Shown: piece by piece, positions 1 to 12,497 of the stretch
How the letters are laid out: every line of letters starts with the position of its first letter
Position numbering within the stretch: position 1 is the first letter of the stretch
Assembly: GCF_000143415.4 (NCBI RefSeq)
Contig: NW_003314289.1
Coordinates: forward strand, 476,561-540,560
Direction: 5' to 3'
Length of the DNA: 64,000 bases
Source: Selaginella moellendorffii
Taxonomy: Eukaryota; Streptophyta; Lycopodiopsida; Selaginellales; Selaginellaceae
Translations under genes and position numbers: made by a program
Notes under the pieces: generated by a model
The model's input: only the letters and a program-made list of their open reading frames with translations
What the model was told of the DNA's origin: nothing
Database searches by the model: none

Positions 1-1711
1 GGCACCACAACGGCGTTTGGCATCTCTGCTAGGCCGGGCTTCATAAAGGGCTCGTCCTGATAAGTTTTTTTGGTTGATGGTTAGCCACAGTAAAAGTATT
101 CACGGGCTGTCTACCTCAAAAACATCAAGTCCCGCACGAAACATTGGGTTGGCTTTCAGATGTGCAACCAAGGCCACCTCATCAATCACTGGCCCCCTGC
201 TTGCGTTGATTAATATGGCATCCTGTAGCAAGCAGTTAAAAATGTTTGCATGAGGTACTTTTCGTGCGTATAATATGTTCACCTTTTTCATGATTGAAAG
301 CCTTTCCGTGTTCATCAGATGGTATGTTGTTTTGTCAAGTATTGGATGTAGACTCACCTGGACAAGGATCATAAAGCCATTTTATCAGTGTGATGGAATG
401 AAACTGGACAGACCACATCCGCCTCTCTAAGAACGTCTTCCACCGTTGCAGCTCTTTTCCAAGTGACCGGAGTCTCTCCTTGGGACTTGAGAAACTCTCC
501 ATACGCTGCATGAAATGGTTACTGTTTGTTCATTACTGTCGAGTGATGAGATCTGGCATTCTCACCTGTGACAAATTTCTCCAGTCTCGTAGACTGATAG
601 AGATCGTAGTAAATGACATCCATCTTAAACCCTTCAACCTGCACTCGAAAGCAATAAAAAAATACCGCACAAGCTTTCCGGAAGCAATGATACCATCATT
701 CGTGCATAGGCCGATCCAATCCTCCCAGCACCGATGATTCCAACAGTTTGTCCCTTGAGCAAGTTCCCAATGAATCTGCAAGCAGGGACGCTCACACATC
801 AGTCAAAACAGCACCCGGGAGCACAATGTACCTGCAAATTTTCATTTGGATTTTTTTCGGTCGCAGACAAGACTTACAAGAAGGGAAGCCATCCTTTGTA
901 TTTCCCAGCTCGCATAAACGAGTCCGACTCCACAATTCTCCTGGCAACAGCCAGCGTTAACGAAGCGGCAAGCTCAGCTGTCGTCTCGGTGAGAACACCC
1001 TGTAAGATCATTAAATGATGTTGTTACAAACTCAGAGAGATCTTTAAGAGCTAGAACAAAAGCAAAGAGAGAATGAAGCAACTTAACTGGAGTGTTCCCC
1101 ACTGAGACTCCATTCCGCGTAGCAGCGTCCACATTAACGTTGTTGTAGCCCACTGCCATGTTGCTAAAGGCGTGGCCGCCGGCTTTCTTCAATGCTCCAA
1201 AGAGAGCATCGCCCCAGTCCTCAGTGAGCTATAGTAGAGAAACACTTGGTATTAAAAAGAAATCCAGCAAAGTGGAAAGGAAGCAAAGAACCATAAATTT
1301 TGGCTCTCGCGATACCTGGCCGATGACGCCGTCGCATTTGCTGCCGATGAGCGCGACAATGTCTTCCACGCTGAGAATGATCTTTTCCTCCGTGCAAACC
1401 TTGGAAAATAAATGCGCAGAGAATGAATCCAAGGACTCATGAGGGACAAGCGAGCGATCGAAAGCAAAAAGGACTCGAGGACGATTCTTTCTCGTCCGGA
1501 AGAGATTAAAGACCGAGAAAGCATCCAAGAATGCACGAGAAAGACGAGATTTCACGCAATTTCACGAAAGCTTCCAAAGAAAGGGGAGATCTCTCACCTC
1601 TACACGGCATCCGCCATCGACGAGGAGCTGGATCCATCGCGCTCCAGGCATCGGCTTGGTGCTCACGACGCGATATTTCCCCCATGGATTGTGAACCTCC
1701 ACCTTGGCCAT
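1..1711 (-). CDS. HPR1: Peroxisomal-type NADH hydroxypyruvate reductase (3' end outside window)
   Basis: This D-2-hydroxyacid dehydrogenase reduces hydroxypyruvate to glycerate in the photorespiratory C2 cycle, normally in peroxisomes. Ten exons read in frame on the minus strand: 1598-1711, 1316-1399, 1088-1228, 878-999, 694-775, 566-638, 414-505, 283-357, 115-222 and 1-56, with GT-AG introns of 48-100 bp. The start at 1711 opens MAKVEVHNPWGKYRVVSTKP, as in plant HPR1. Further family blocks are SNMAVGYNNV, the Rossmann motif GIIGAGRIGSAYARMM, the catalytic-arginine block ASRGPVIDEVALV and GLDVFEDEPFMKPG. About 315 residues are present against roughly 386 in Arabidopsis, so the last ~70 residues, including any peroxisomal tripeptide, lie before base 1 and targeting cannot be read. 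No break is seen. The gene is divergent from the HD-Zip IV gene. Confidence 0.95.
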
Positions 1712-4164
1712 CGCGGGAGAAATGCCGCTGGCTCAGCCCTAATCCCATCCCAGCCATTGGTTTGCCACCCAACGGCTAGGATCGGGATGGCGCTGCGACA
1801 CGTGGCGCGCGCTGGTGAGGGAGCGGCAGAGCCGTCGATGCGTTGTACTTTTTGACGTGGCGAGATCTGGACCCTAGATCCTGTCTTAGGGCAAACAAGG
1901 GGTTAAAGGACACCAAAATGACAAACGAATATGCGGACACTGTCTATTACAATTTTTTCGAATCTTTTTTTCCTCCCAATAGTCTGGAAATTTTTTGTTT
2001 TTCTTGTTTGTCTTGTCTTTTTTACTTCCCGAGAAAATTCCAAAAGAAAAGCCACAAAAAATATCATCTTTGGTTGGTTGTGTTGAGAAGACCAAATGCG
2101 CAAAGTCCAAAGGCGAGCAGCCCTCTGACTCGCCCAGTCTGCGACTGCCCGCTGCTCGATAGAATAGAAGCGACCAAAGAAGAAGGTCCACTTCCACTTC
2201 CACCGTATAGATCTAGACGTCCCAGCTTAGCGATCAAAGCTTATAAGCGCGGCCCTTTGATCGATCTCTGGGAAGAATCGTGTTCTTCCGGGTGATTGAT
2301 TGGATTGATGTGCCTCTAGGACTATACAATTCACCACTGATCAACTGCCAGGAGGAAGAACAAGAGCGTGTGTTGTGCATACACATATATAAGAGTTTAT
2401 TTTCTCTTCCTTTTTGGCGGTGGATTTGGCCGAGCCTCCATAAACTTTCCTGGCACCGCGAATGCGAGAATACAACGAGGTAAGCAAAGCCTGCCAGTCC
2501 ATTGCACTGCACTTGCATTGCCATTGCATTGCGTTTGCCCCCCCTCCCTTCTCTCTCTCTCTTCCTTTTCATTCCATTGCCGCGTTGTTTTCCCGATTGG
2601 ATCCCGCATCTGGGTCGATCTTTCAGATCAATCCGACTTGATGGGTCGATTTCTCTCGTCGCGATCTCTGGTGGGTCAATGCCGGATTCCTGTTGGCTAT
2701 CGGGATTTGCTTGTGGGTCGTGTTAGCGCAAATGCCCAGACCGGGCATTTGCTGTAAGATGGTGTGTCCTCCCTTTTTTTCTCGTTGCTTGGGCACAACA
2801 CGAGAAGTAGGGAGGAGGACCCCATGTCTGTTATTTCCCCACCCTCTTTCTCGTGTGGCCCTTTTGTGCTTTTGGTCGCATTCGCAATCCCCACCAGGAT
2901 CTTCTCAAACAGTCGGAGCATTTAAAACCCACTACTTCTCGCTCTTGTCCATTGCAAGACGAGATTTTTTTCTTTTTTTCCTCCTTCGTTTCGTGCTTTC
3001 TTTCTTCTTTATGAACCCTCAGCCAAGACGCCAGCCAAGCCGGCAGTAGCAGCAGGAGCAGCAGCGCGGTAGGAATTTTTTTGCGTTTTTTTCTCACAAA
3101 AACCATCTTTTCTTCGTTTTTTTTTCTTTTTTATTTTTGCTCGATCTTTGTTGTTTCTCTTCGTTTTTGTTTGGTGGTCTTATTGTGATCTCCATTATGA
3201 GCTTCTTGTTTCCAGCATTCACTCATCCTTTCATTCAATTCCATTTCTTTCATTCATTCAGTCACTCGCGCAACTCCACTCAGTCACTCGCTCATTCATT
3301 CACTCATTCGGTTTTTTCTCTCTCGTTTTTTTTTTCCATTTCTCTCGTTTTTTTTGCGTGTTTTCTTTCGCATGAATCCATGGATTCATGAATTCCATCC
3401 ATCTCTTTATCCCCTCAGGTAGTATAGCAGCAGTATAGAGCTGGAAAGTCGTAATGCATAACTCGCTGGCATACCTGTAGGCATACAGTACAAAAACTTT
3501 CACGCAGACAAGCAAGAACACACTTGTTCTTTCTCTATTCTTTTCTTCTCTTTTCTTCATTCACTCTTTCTCTCTCTTGAGCGTTTTAAACTTTTGCCTC
3601 TCGTAAACTCTCTCTCTCTCGCGGTGAGAGAATGAGAAAGTCGAGTCTCTCGATCGCTCGTATTCATGATTTTTCGTGAGATGTTTCTATACACTAATCC
3701 ACCGCACGTGTACGTGTTTTGTTATCAGGAATGTCAATGGATCTCTTGGAGCTGCTGAGCCCCCATAGCTAGACTCTAGCTAGCTTCCTCCTCCATAGCT
3801 CTCGCAGTAAAGAAGGAGAACTTTAGAATCCATATCCATATCCAGGAACTCAGGAAGAACAACAAAGATGGAACCTCGAAGAAGAAGGGGTCTCGAGAGT
3901 GAGTTTTCTTCTTTGCTTGTTCTTGTGAATCTCTCCTTCTCACTCGTTGTGAATCCAGCGTTTTAATCTCGCGGGAGCCGCCGTGAGAGAGCGTTGAGCC
4001 CGTGAAAGGGAGAGACGGGGAGAGAAAGAAGAGCTCACAACTTCGTAGCCTTTCCTTCTCTCTCTTTCTCTCAAGGAAGACGTGATTCACTCCTTCCTCG
4101 CTTACCAAAATCATACTTTTCCACGGCGACCATCTCTCTCTCTCTCGCTCAATCTCTTTGAGAC
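1712..4164. other. Divergent intergenic region with pyrimidine-rich tracts
   Basis: About 2.4 kb separates the HPR1 start (minus) from the HD-Zip IV leader (plus). It carries long CT- and T-rich tracts at 2540-2580, 2940-3170, 3220-3370 and 4040-4150. At 3220-3310 there is an irregular CATT/CACTC-type short repeat. Some donor-like sites (for example GAG|GTAAGC near 2478) would suit a long spliced 5' UTR of the HD-Zip gene, but nothing in sequence alone proves transcription. No conserved protein-coding stretch is visible. Confidence 0.5.
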
Positions 4165-4269
4165 ATGGGAGAGGTTGAAGCTGCAGTGACCAAGAACTCC
4201 AAAAATTCTTCTCACTGCTACTTCGAGCAGGCTCCTCCCAGTGACAGGAATGGCGACTATCTTCACTAG
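4165..4269 (+). promoter_or_regulatory. uORF overlapping the HD-Zip IV start
   Basis: An ATG at 4165 in good initiation context (G at -3, G at +4) opens a 34-codon frame that ends in TAG at 4267-4269. It starts MGEVEAAVTK. The main HD-Zip ATG at 4250 lies inside it in another frame, so ribosomes that translate the uORF finish downstream of the main start. If the 4165 ATG is in the mature mRNA, it should reduce HD-Zip translation. Whether the transcript includes it is not known. Confidence 0.5.
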
Positions 4270-4620
4270 CGATGCTCACAAGAACCCCGGAGCTTGGACA
4301 GGAGGATTTGACAACAACACGAACAACTATCTTCCAGGCATGGTGATGATGCCTGTGCCGCTGCTTCATCCACACAAGAACACTTCGGGGCTGTGCCTTG
4401 GGCTCGTAAGTAACTCCTCTTCCTCTTTTGCCATCTCTAGAGCTCCATAGAGTTTCCATAGCTTCTCTTCCAGGAGCTCAGTGTCTAAAATTTGGATTTT
4501 CCACTCTTGCCAGTACTGATGCCTCGAGTTTAGTCGTGATTTAATGCAGCCAAGCGGGCTGGAGGGGTCTGGAAGTGGTGCTGGAGGTGGAAGCAAGCTT
4601 CCGGAGGATGAGAACAAATC

Positions 4621-4652
<32 letters not shown>

Positions 4653-7600
4653 GTGTTGGTGGTAGTGGCAGTGGTGGCGGTGGTGGTGGTGAGCCCGGAA
4701 TGGAGGGAGCTTCTAGTGAAGATCAGGAACCGAGTGATCAGCCACCTCGCAAGCGGAGATTTCACCGACACACGCTCCGCCAGATACAAGAGATGGAAAT
4801 GTAAGTCTTGAAAGTTTCCTCCTTCCTCGAGAATCTCTTTAAGTTCTAAAGCTTTTGCTCCTCTCTCTTGCTCTTCTCTCCTTTTTCTTGCTGGTTTCAT
4901 TCACTCATTCACTCGTAGGTCCCGATGATGGTTTCTTTCGATTCTTTTAGTTTTTTATTGTCATTGTTACATTGACTCGTATCTTACCGATGTTTGTCTT
5001 CGTTTGCATTTTTTTTTTCTTTCAGGGTCTTCAAAGAATGTCCTCACCCGGACGAGAAGCAACGAATGCAGCTCAGCCGAGAGCTGGGGCTGGAGCCCCG
5101 GCAAGTGAAGTTTTGGTTCCAAAATCGTCGCACACAGATGAAGGTAAGCATCAAAGTCTTCGAGGAGAATGGAGGAAAAAAGAGATTTTTTGGTCATTTT
5201 TTCGAGAAAGAGAGTGCTGGTTCTGGGTGTAATTCGAAAGTTTTAGACAGGCACATCAAGAACGAGCGGAAAACTCCATGCTCAGGGCCGAGAACGAACG
5301 CCTCCGCTCCGAAAACATTGCGATGCGAGAGGCTCTCAAGAACGCAACTTGTCCGCACTGTGGCGGCCCCGCGACGTTGGGAGAGATGTCCTACGACGAG
5401 CAGCAGCTGCGAATCGAAAACGCTCATCTCAAAGACGAAGTAAGCTTTGCTGCAAAGGAAAAAATCGTTTTTTTTTCCTTCAAAAGTTGATGAAACTTTT
5501 CTTTCGCTCCATGCAGCTCGATCGAGTATCGTCTCTAGCAGCCAAGTACCTCTCCAAACCCGGTGGCGGAGCTCCTCACGGACTTAGCGTCCAGACGAGC
5601 TTACCGGGGACGTCGCTGGATCCCAGCGCTGCGGCGTTTGGACCACCGTCGAGCAGCGCTCTAGCAGTTACTCCGGGACCATCGATGCTGGAGCTTGCCA
5701 CTCGTCCGGGGGGACTTTCACAGGTGGAGAAGCCGCTCGTCGCGGAGCTCGCGATCATTGCAATGGAGGAGCTGCTGGCACTGGCTCAATCGAGAGAGCC
5801 ACTGTGGATCCTGGAAGAGAATGGAGCTAAGGAAAGCTTGAATGGCGAGGAATATATGCAGCAGTTTTCCAGAGGATTGGGACCAACTCCTGTAGGACTC
5901 AAGTCCGAAGTTACTCGCGACACTGGTCTCGTGATGATGAATGGAGCTGCCTTGGTTGACACTATCATGGACGCGGTAAAGCTTTTCTTTCCTTTCGTAT
6001 TTTATACTGAGAAAAATCTTTTCTGTTTTTTCTTTTCAGGGAAGATGGATGGATATGTTCTCATGTATTATTTCTAGAGCTTTGACCTCCGAAGTTCTCT
6101 CCACTGGCGTGGGTGGTAATTGGAACAATGCATTACAACTTGTGAGTATACGAATCCTTTTTAGTTTCTTGTGAGTTCATAGTTTGCATTTTCTTTCTAG
6201 ATTGCATTGCTGGTCTCGAGTTTGCTTCAAGTTCTCCTTGCGAGCTTTCAAGCATAGATTTTCTTTGTTTCTCTTGCAGATGTATGCCGAGTTTCAAGTG
6301 TTATCACCGCTGGTGCCGACGAGAGAGGCTTACTTTTTGCGCTACTGCAAGCAACACGCGGAAGGAGTGTGGGCGATAGTCGATGTTTCGGTGGACGGTC
6401 TGCGAGAAAATCCACCTCCACAGCTCCGGAACAGGCTTCGTCCCTCGGGGTTTTTGATCCAAGACATGCCAAATGGATACAGCAAAGTAAGCCATGGTTT
6501 TTCCTCTCTTTTTTTCACACCACCTTGCTGTTCCAGGTGACCATTCTTCAGCATATGGAGTACGATGATCGCCAAGTAAACAACATGTACCGCGGACTCG
6601 TGAGCAGCGGTCTAGCATTCGGTGCCAAGCGATGGCTCGCAACCTTGCAACGCCAGTGCGAACGTTTGGCAGTTCTTTTGGCCACCAACATCTCCCCTCG
6701 AGATCTAGGCGGTAAAAAACTCTTCTTTTCTAGCGAAAAAACAGATTTTTCTTTAGTTTCTAGCTATGGTCGTGCTGATCAATTCTTGCTTTTCTTTGCA
6801 GTGATTTCCAACGCTACCGGACGTCGCAGCATGCTCAAGCTGGCGCAGCGAATGACCAATAACTTCTGCGCGGGTGTGAGCGCATCGACGGTGCACACCT
6901 GGACGACTCTCTCGGGCAGCGGCGAGGATGACGTGCGAGTCATGACGCGTAAGAGCATTGACAATCCTGGGGAGCCGCCAGGAATCGTTCTAAGCGCCGC
7001 TACTTCCCTCTGGATGCCTGTGAGCCCCCAGAGAGTTTTTGAGTTCCTCCGGGATGATCGTCTCAGGAGCGAAGTAAGTTTGCCATCTTTTCTTCTTCGT
7101 TTTACTTGGTTTTGCGCGATCGCTTCACTCACGTATCAATGAATTCGCAGTGGGACATTCTTTCGAACGGTGGCTCCGTCCAAGAGATGGCTCACATCGC
7201 AAAGGGTCATGATCCAGGCAACGTTATCTCGCTCCTCCGTGTGAACGTAAGATATCTCCCTTTTCTTCTCTAGTTCTTCGTAAATCTAAGCTTTTTTCTT
7301 CTTGCTCAGGCTCTAAACACCTCCCAGAGCAACATGTTGATCCTCCAAGAGAGCAGCACCGACGAGTCCGGCTCTCTCATCGTCTACGCTCCGGTAGACA
7401 TACCAGCCATGAACTTAGTGATGCAAGGCGGCGATCCAGCCTACGTTGCTCTACTTCCTTCCGGATTTGCCATACTCCCGGAGGGCCCTCGATCGATCGG
7501 CACCACCCCAGAGACGAGCAGCCGAGCAAGCAGCGGCGAGCCGGGGTGCTTGCTCACGGTAGCTTTCCAGATTCTCGTCAGCAACGTTCCAACCGCGAAG

Positions 7601-7687
7601 CTCAACTTGGAGTCCGTGACAACGGTGAACAGTCTCATCTCGTGCACTGTCCAGCGGATCAAGACGGCTCTCAGCTGCGAGACTTAA
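4250..7687 (+). CDS. Class IV HD-Zip transcription factor (GL2/PDF2/ATML1 type)
   Basis: This is a nuclear DNA-binding regulator of the family that controls epidermal (L1) identity. Eleven exons close exactly to 800 aa: 4250-4405, 4550-4800, 5026-5143, 5251-5439, 5517-5975, 6040-6141, 6280-6486, 6537-6711, 6802-7073, 7151-7246, 7310-7687. A glycine-rich tract (residues ~76-100) precedes the homeodomain (~119-177, with [13 protein letters not shown]). A truncated leucine zipper with the class-[10 protein letters not shown] loop follows (~176-240). The START domain (~310-540) begins near [16 protein letters not shown]. The C-terminal HD-SAD region contains [27 protein letters not shown] and the conserved block ending near [10 protein letters not shown]. 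The length is usual for the class. Start choice: ATG 4250 is the first ATG in frame with the conserved protein. Control may include the overlapping uORF. Nothing is broken. The exact orthology (GL2, PDF2 or ATML1 branch) cannot be assigned by eye. Confidence 0.95.
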
Positions 7688-10600
7688 AGAAACATCGGAT
7701 TTTACGCAGGAAAGTCGGAATAAGGTGGGGTTTGTTCGGGAAAGATGGCAGAAGGAACAGGATCGTCGACAGGAAAAAACTGGCAAAAATGGTGGGATTT
7801 AGCAGGGGTTTTAGAGGGACAAACAAATGAAGAACAGCAACCAAGAACACAAAAGGGGGATGGAGTCAAGAACGCACCACAGACCAGATTTTAGAATCCT
7901 TGCCTCGTGGTAAAGCATTGGAGACGAAGAAGACATCAACGACGACGAAAAGACGTGGTTTGCTAATTTTTATTCGAGAGGAGAGTGAGAGAAGAGGTTT
8001 TTTTTTTTTGGATTCCTTCTTCTTCTTCCTTCTTCATGCATACTTTCTAGCGCAGCGGATGGATTGAGAGGCCTTTTTCTGGTTCTTCCTCCTCGATTCT
8101 TCCTTGCGCTAGAAGCTGTGCATGGTGCTTCACCACTCGGCAAGGAGCGTGGTTCGGGTATTGACTTTGTTTACCAACTTGGTCCTGTTCTTCATTTTTC
8201 TGTGTTCTAGTAGTCTTTTTTTCTTCCATTTTTCATCTTCAATCCTGTTGTAACTTGGTACATTTTAATCTGATTTCATTTTGATCCAAAGTTTCCAAGC
8301 TTGAAGTTTCAAGATCAACTCCAGAGTTTCAAGAGGTTAACTTCATTTTATAAAGTATGATTATAAAGATGAGGCTACAAAAAACCCGAATATCTGGTTT
8401 ACTGTGCAAAGCTTGGTATTAGCTATCGTTGCTTGCTGCTCAGCTGGTGCTACGTGCTGCTGCTAGTTGCTTGCTATTGCTAGAGCCCATGAAATTTTTA
8501 TTGCTAGAGAAGGAAATGACTGTCCTTAAGCATGTCCGAAATCCCTTGTTGGCTTTGTGCTGTTTAGCATAAAATGTAAGCTAAGCTTTTCTTTTCTTTT
8601 CTTTTCCTGCTCCAAATTCTGGATAAACTTGATGACACACAATAGAAGCCCTTGAAATAGATCCTGTGTATGTTTGTTTGTCTGCCATGAAATAATGACA
8701 CTTATTATGGACATATGCAAAAATTTGGCATGCCATAACCAAGATTACCAATTTTAACTCTTGTGATTCTTTTTCTCAATTTAGTATTCAATTGAGTATT
8801 CCCTATCATCCTCAAATTGATAGCATGGGCACACAACTTGAGTCAATCAAACAAGCTTAGAGGAAAGCATCCAAGTTGAGCTTTGCTTAGCATCCTCATA
8901 TTTACATATATGTTTTAATTTACTTTTGCCATTGTAAAGGGTTGTGCATTTTAGGGTTCTTTTATGATGATCCGGCAGTCACGTCAATATTTAGAACATA
9001 TATAGTGAAGGGTTTAAAGATGTATATTATTAATCACTTATAAGAATTCAAAGAATTCTTATACATGAAATGTCACTTATTCTACATGATCGTGATGTTT
9101 GTGGAGTCTATAATAAAACCTTTCCTTATTCAAAAGAACATCTACCATGTTAACATTCTCAATCCAAGTCCTCATTGTCATTTATACTTTTAGAGGACAT
9201 TGTATTAAGCTCCAACTAGATCATGTATTCAAGCTTGAGCACTAAAGCTTTAATAAATTGGCTATGAGATACTAAGACTGAGATTTATAAACCTCTCTTC
9301 TGCAAAAATATAGAGATCACCACAAGTAAATTCAGCCTCTTGATATTTATAAATAATATAGTCACTCACAACACAATTGTATGATAAAAATGTGGTAGTG
9401 GCCAATTAACACTAAATGTGGACTTGAGCCTTCTTTTGTGCATTCGATGACAAAACAACAACTCAATCTTATTTTGATTGTGCTTGTAAATTGCTCCCAA
9501 TTACAACCCAGAAAACACTATTCAGTATTAAATAGTGTTTTTTAGCTCTCTTGTTTTTGTTCTCTCATTTTGTGTCGGAATATAGGTCAAATGTGAAATC
9601 AACACATCACTTAAAAAATTAGGGTTGGGCCAATATATTTTCAGCTTAAAAGTCTTGTTTTAGCCAAATGGTTTTGCATAGGTGGCATCATTTTGTCTTG
9701 TATAGATGGATATCCTACACCCTTAATGCAACTGGATTAAAAAAATGCTTTGATGAAACCAATATGGTGAAGGAAATATTTCCTTTCTGTTAGTTAATAG
9801 AAAAATTAAGCTGTATAATGCACATATATTCTCATGCACCATCCAAATTTGACTTTGCCATAAAAGTAATGTATCTAAAAGAAAATTTGTTGAGAAATGT
9901 TACTTGTTATCAATGTTTTATATTTGATTTTCAAACAAAAAAATGAGACAGAACACTTTGCTCTATTCATATAGAGGGGATTAAAAAGTTGTAGAAGTTG
10001 TCTACAAATCTTAATTTCTACATCAACAATAAAAATTGTGAAATATTCTTTATTACTATTATTACTATTCCTCTTTGTGATAGTTTGGTATATTTATTAA
10101 AACTTTGTTCAACAAAATAATGAATATTCTAAGAACATATACTGCTGTAAAACTAAATAAACCCTCATTGTTAATTTTTTTTATACATTATAAGCTTGTA
10201 GCCAGGGGTAAGTCATTTATTATTAAATTTCTAAAATAATTATTGGCCTTCAAGTAAAGTCTTAAATGTTACTCTTTATATGAATGAATTCCAACCGGAA
10301 ACTATAAATTTTTCAAATAATTAACTGATAATTGATAATTATTTAGTATTCTCAATGCAACACAACATGCAATTGCCACACAAAACAAGCATTACAAACT
10401 TTCTAAAATGGATTATGATTTATCAGAAACTTTCTTTATTTTCCAGTTAATTTATGGGAAGAGATAAGATATACTTGTTTGAGATAGTTTTATTGTATAT
10501 ATATATATATATAATATACTTAAAGGTGATTGTTGATAGTTTAGTTTTTATTTTTAAAATATGACTGATCGTGGGATGCAATTATGAGAGGAACGCTAAA

Positions 10601-10719
10601 AAAGAAAAATTTAGACGAAGAATGTGTGCTTCCTTCTCGAGTGTCGTTTTCATGCGCCACGCAAATCATAACAAAGAAAAGTAGACGCTGTATTGTAATG
10701 TTTTTTTAGGGTTTATGAA
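7688..10719. other. HD-Zip 3' region and AT-rich spacer
   Basis: Roughly 7688-8300 is probably the HD-Zip 3' UTR and downstream flank (GC-poorer, T-rich). From about 8300 to 10700 the DNA is strongly AT-rich with no coding signal on either strand and no recognisable transposon domain. A short AT dinucleotide run sits at about 10497-10513. It may be old, unrecognisable repeat DNA. Confidence 0.6.
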
Positions 10720-11590
10720 ATGGCGAGAGAGCCCCTGCCGCTGCTGCCGATTCGCGATCCAAATCTGAGGCGCTGTGTCAACGCCGCAGGAAGGAGCCAC
10801 GTCCTGGTACGGTTTGTGTCAAGATCTAATCGATTTGTCCGAGATCTTGGAATTCGTGCTCTGTCTTCCATTTTTTCTCGAACGCTTCAACTCTTGGCGT
10901 CTTTTCTTGCTGTTTTCGTTCTTTTCCTGATTTGATTTTCGCGATACTTTGTGGTGTCTGCGCTCCTGAGAATCCCATCGAAAGTTTTCACTTTCTTATG
11001 CTCTAAACTTAACAGTTTTTCTTTTCTTTTCTTTTCTGGTTTTCCCTTGCAGGAGAAATACTGGCAACGAAACCATGATGCTCAAATCTCGAAGCTATTC
11101 CAATCATCTGGTACTCACCTCACACACACAGGCAGTTGAGGTAAGATCTTTCTCCCAGCTTTTCCTCTACACGCTTTCTTCGTGCTGAAACTTTCAAGTA
11201 ACTTATCCAGGTCTCTGTGAAAGCGTACTTCCCGACTCCCCATGGAACACCGGACAGACACTTTCCAAAACCCAGTCCCAGCTCGCGAAATTCGACGCTG
11301 CATGGAGATGGTAGGCCTTCTCCTTCGAAAACGAGCTCCTGGAAGAGCGTGCTTTACTTTTGGAAGCGTCCGAGAGATCATACACCGAGTTCCAAAGAAG
11401 AGCACAAGCACCAAGTTCCAAGGGTGAGAAAGTCTGTTTCCGGGCCGATCTATCACAACGACGACACAGCCAGTGTGTCTATCCGCTCCTACTCAAATCC
11501 GGTTCTCGCTTGCGGAGGTTTTTCAAGAACGGAGGAGGAAGACGATGGAGCGGCTAATCATCCCTACACGCCTTGAAGAGGAAGCCCCGA

Positions 11591-11690
11591 NNNNNNNNNN
11601 NNNNNNNNNNNNNNNNNNNNNNNNNNNNNNNNNNNNNNNNNNNNNNNNNNNNNNNNNNNNNNNNNNNNNNNNNNNNNNNNNNNNNNNNNN
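11591..11690. other. Assembly gap (100 N)
   Basis: One hundred consecutive N characters. The round length suggests a scaffold gap of unknown true size. It interrupts the unidentified locus on the plus strand. Confidence 0.99.
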
Positions 11691-11944
11691 TACGGTTTCC
11701 TCGAAATGGTTTTAGAAGTGTCTTCCAGATCGAGTATAACCATCTTGGATTGGAAGAAGAATGCGAGTGTAAATTCAAGGCAAAGTGCTGCCATGATAAG
11801 TTCTCATTTCGAAGCATAAGAATTGCTTATGATTGCCTAGGATGCATACCATACTGGTTTGTGACGACTTTTTCTTTCGCTTTAAGCTTGATAGTCTTTG
11901 AGGAATTCGTTTCTTTCTTTTTTCTCTAGGTACTTTTGTACGAA

Positions 11945-12086
11945 ATCACTCATAGAAGCAGGCATTCTAATCATCTGGCACTTGACAAGGTACATTTTCT
12001 CGTTCCTTTTTCGTGACTTCTTTGAAGTGTAAGAACGCGACTTGGTAGATGATAATTCTGGAGTAGAAACACTACGGCTTTAAATT
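11945..12086 (+). repeat. Inverted duplicated segment, left copy
   Basis: This segment matches the reverse complement of 15295-15453 with scattered substitutions and small indels. Shared stretches include TCTAATCATCTGG, CTTCTTTGAA and GATGATAATTCTGGAGTAGA. The two copies face each other across the GT47 and kinase genes. Confidence 0.75.
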
Positions 12087-12497
12087 CGAAGGTATGTTTC
12101 TCTTATATAAAAACCAATGCGACTTTAGTGCGAACTTGTCTCTATCCCGGAGAACAGCAAACGTGACCTCGTGTTTTCGTGGCTGTCACGACTTAAGAGG
12201 AGAGATTCGCAAAGTGCCAGGTGGAAGTGATAAGCATAAGGTTCTCAAACGCAATAAACAAAAGCAAAAAGGCTCCTTCGTTATGCTGATAGTGATCTCG
12301 TTTCATTGTCACGCAGACGTGAGTGCTAATCCAAGTGAGATGTCAATGGAGCATCATGGACCGCAATGGCGTGTCTGTCATTGCGAGAACCACGACTTTT
12401 GGTAAGTTTGTTGCAACAGTCTCGCTGGATTCTTTCTTTTTTGTATCCTTCCAACAGGAACACTCCCGTGATTTACAAAAAATCGTAACGAAGAGGC

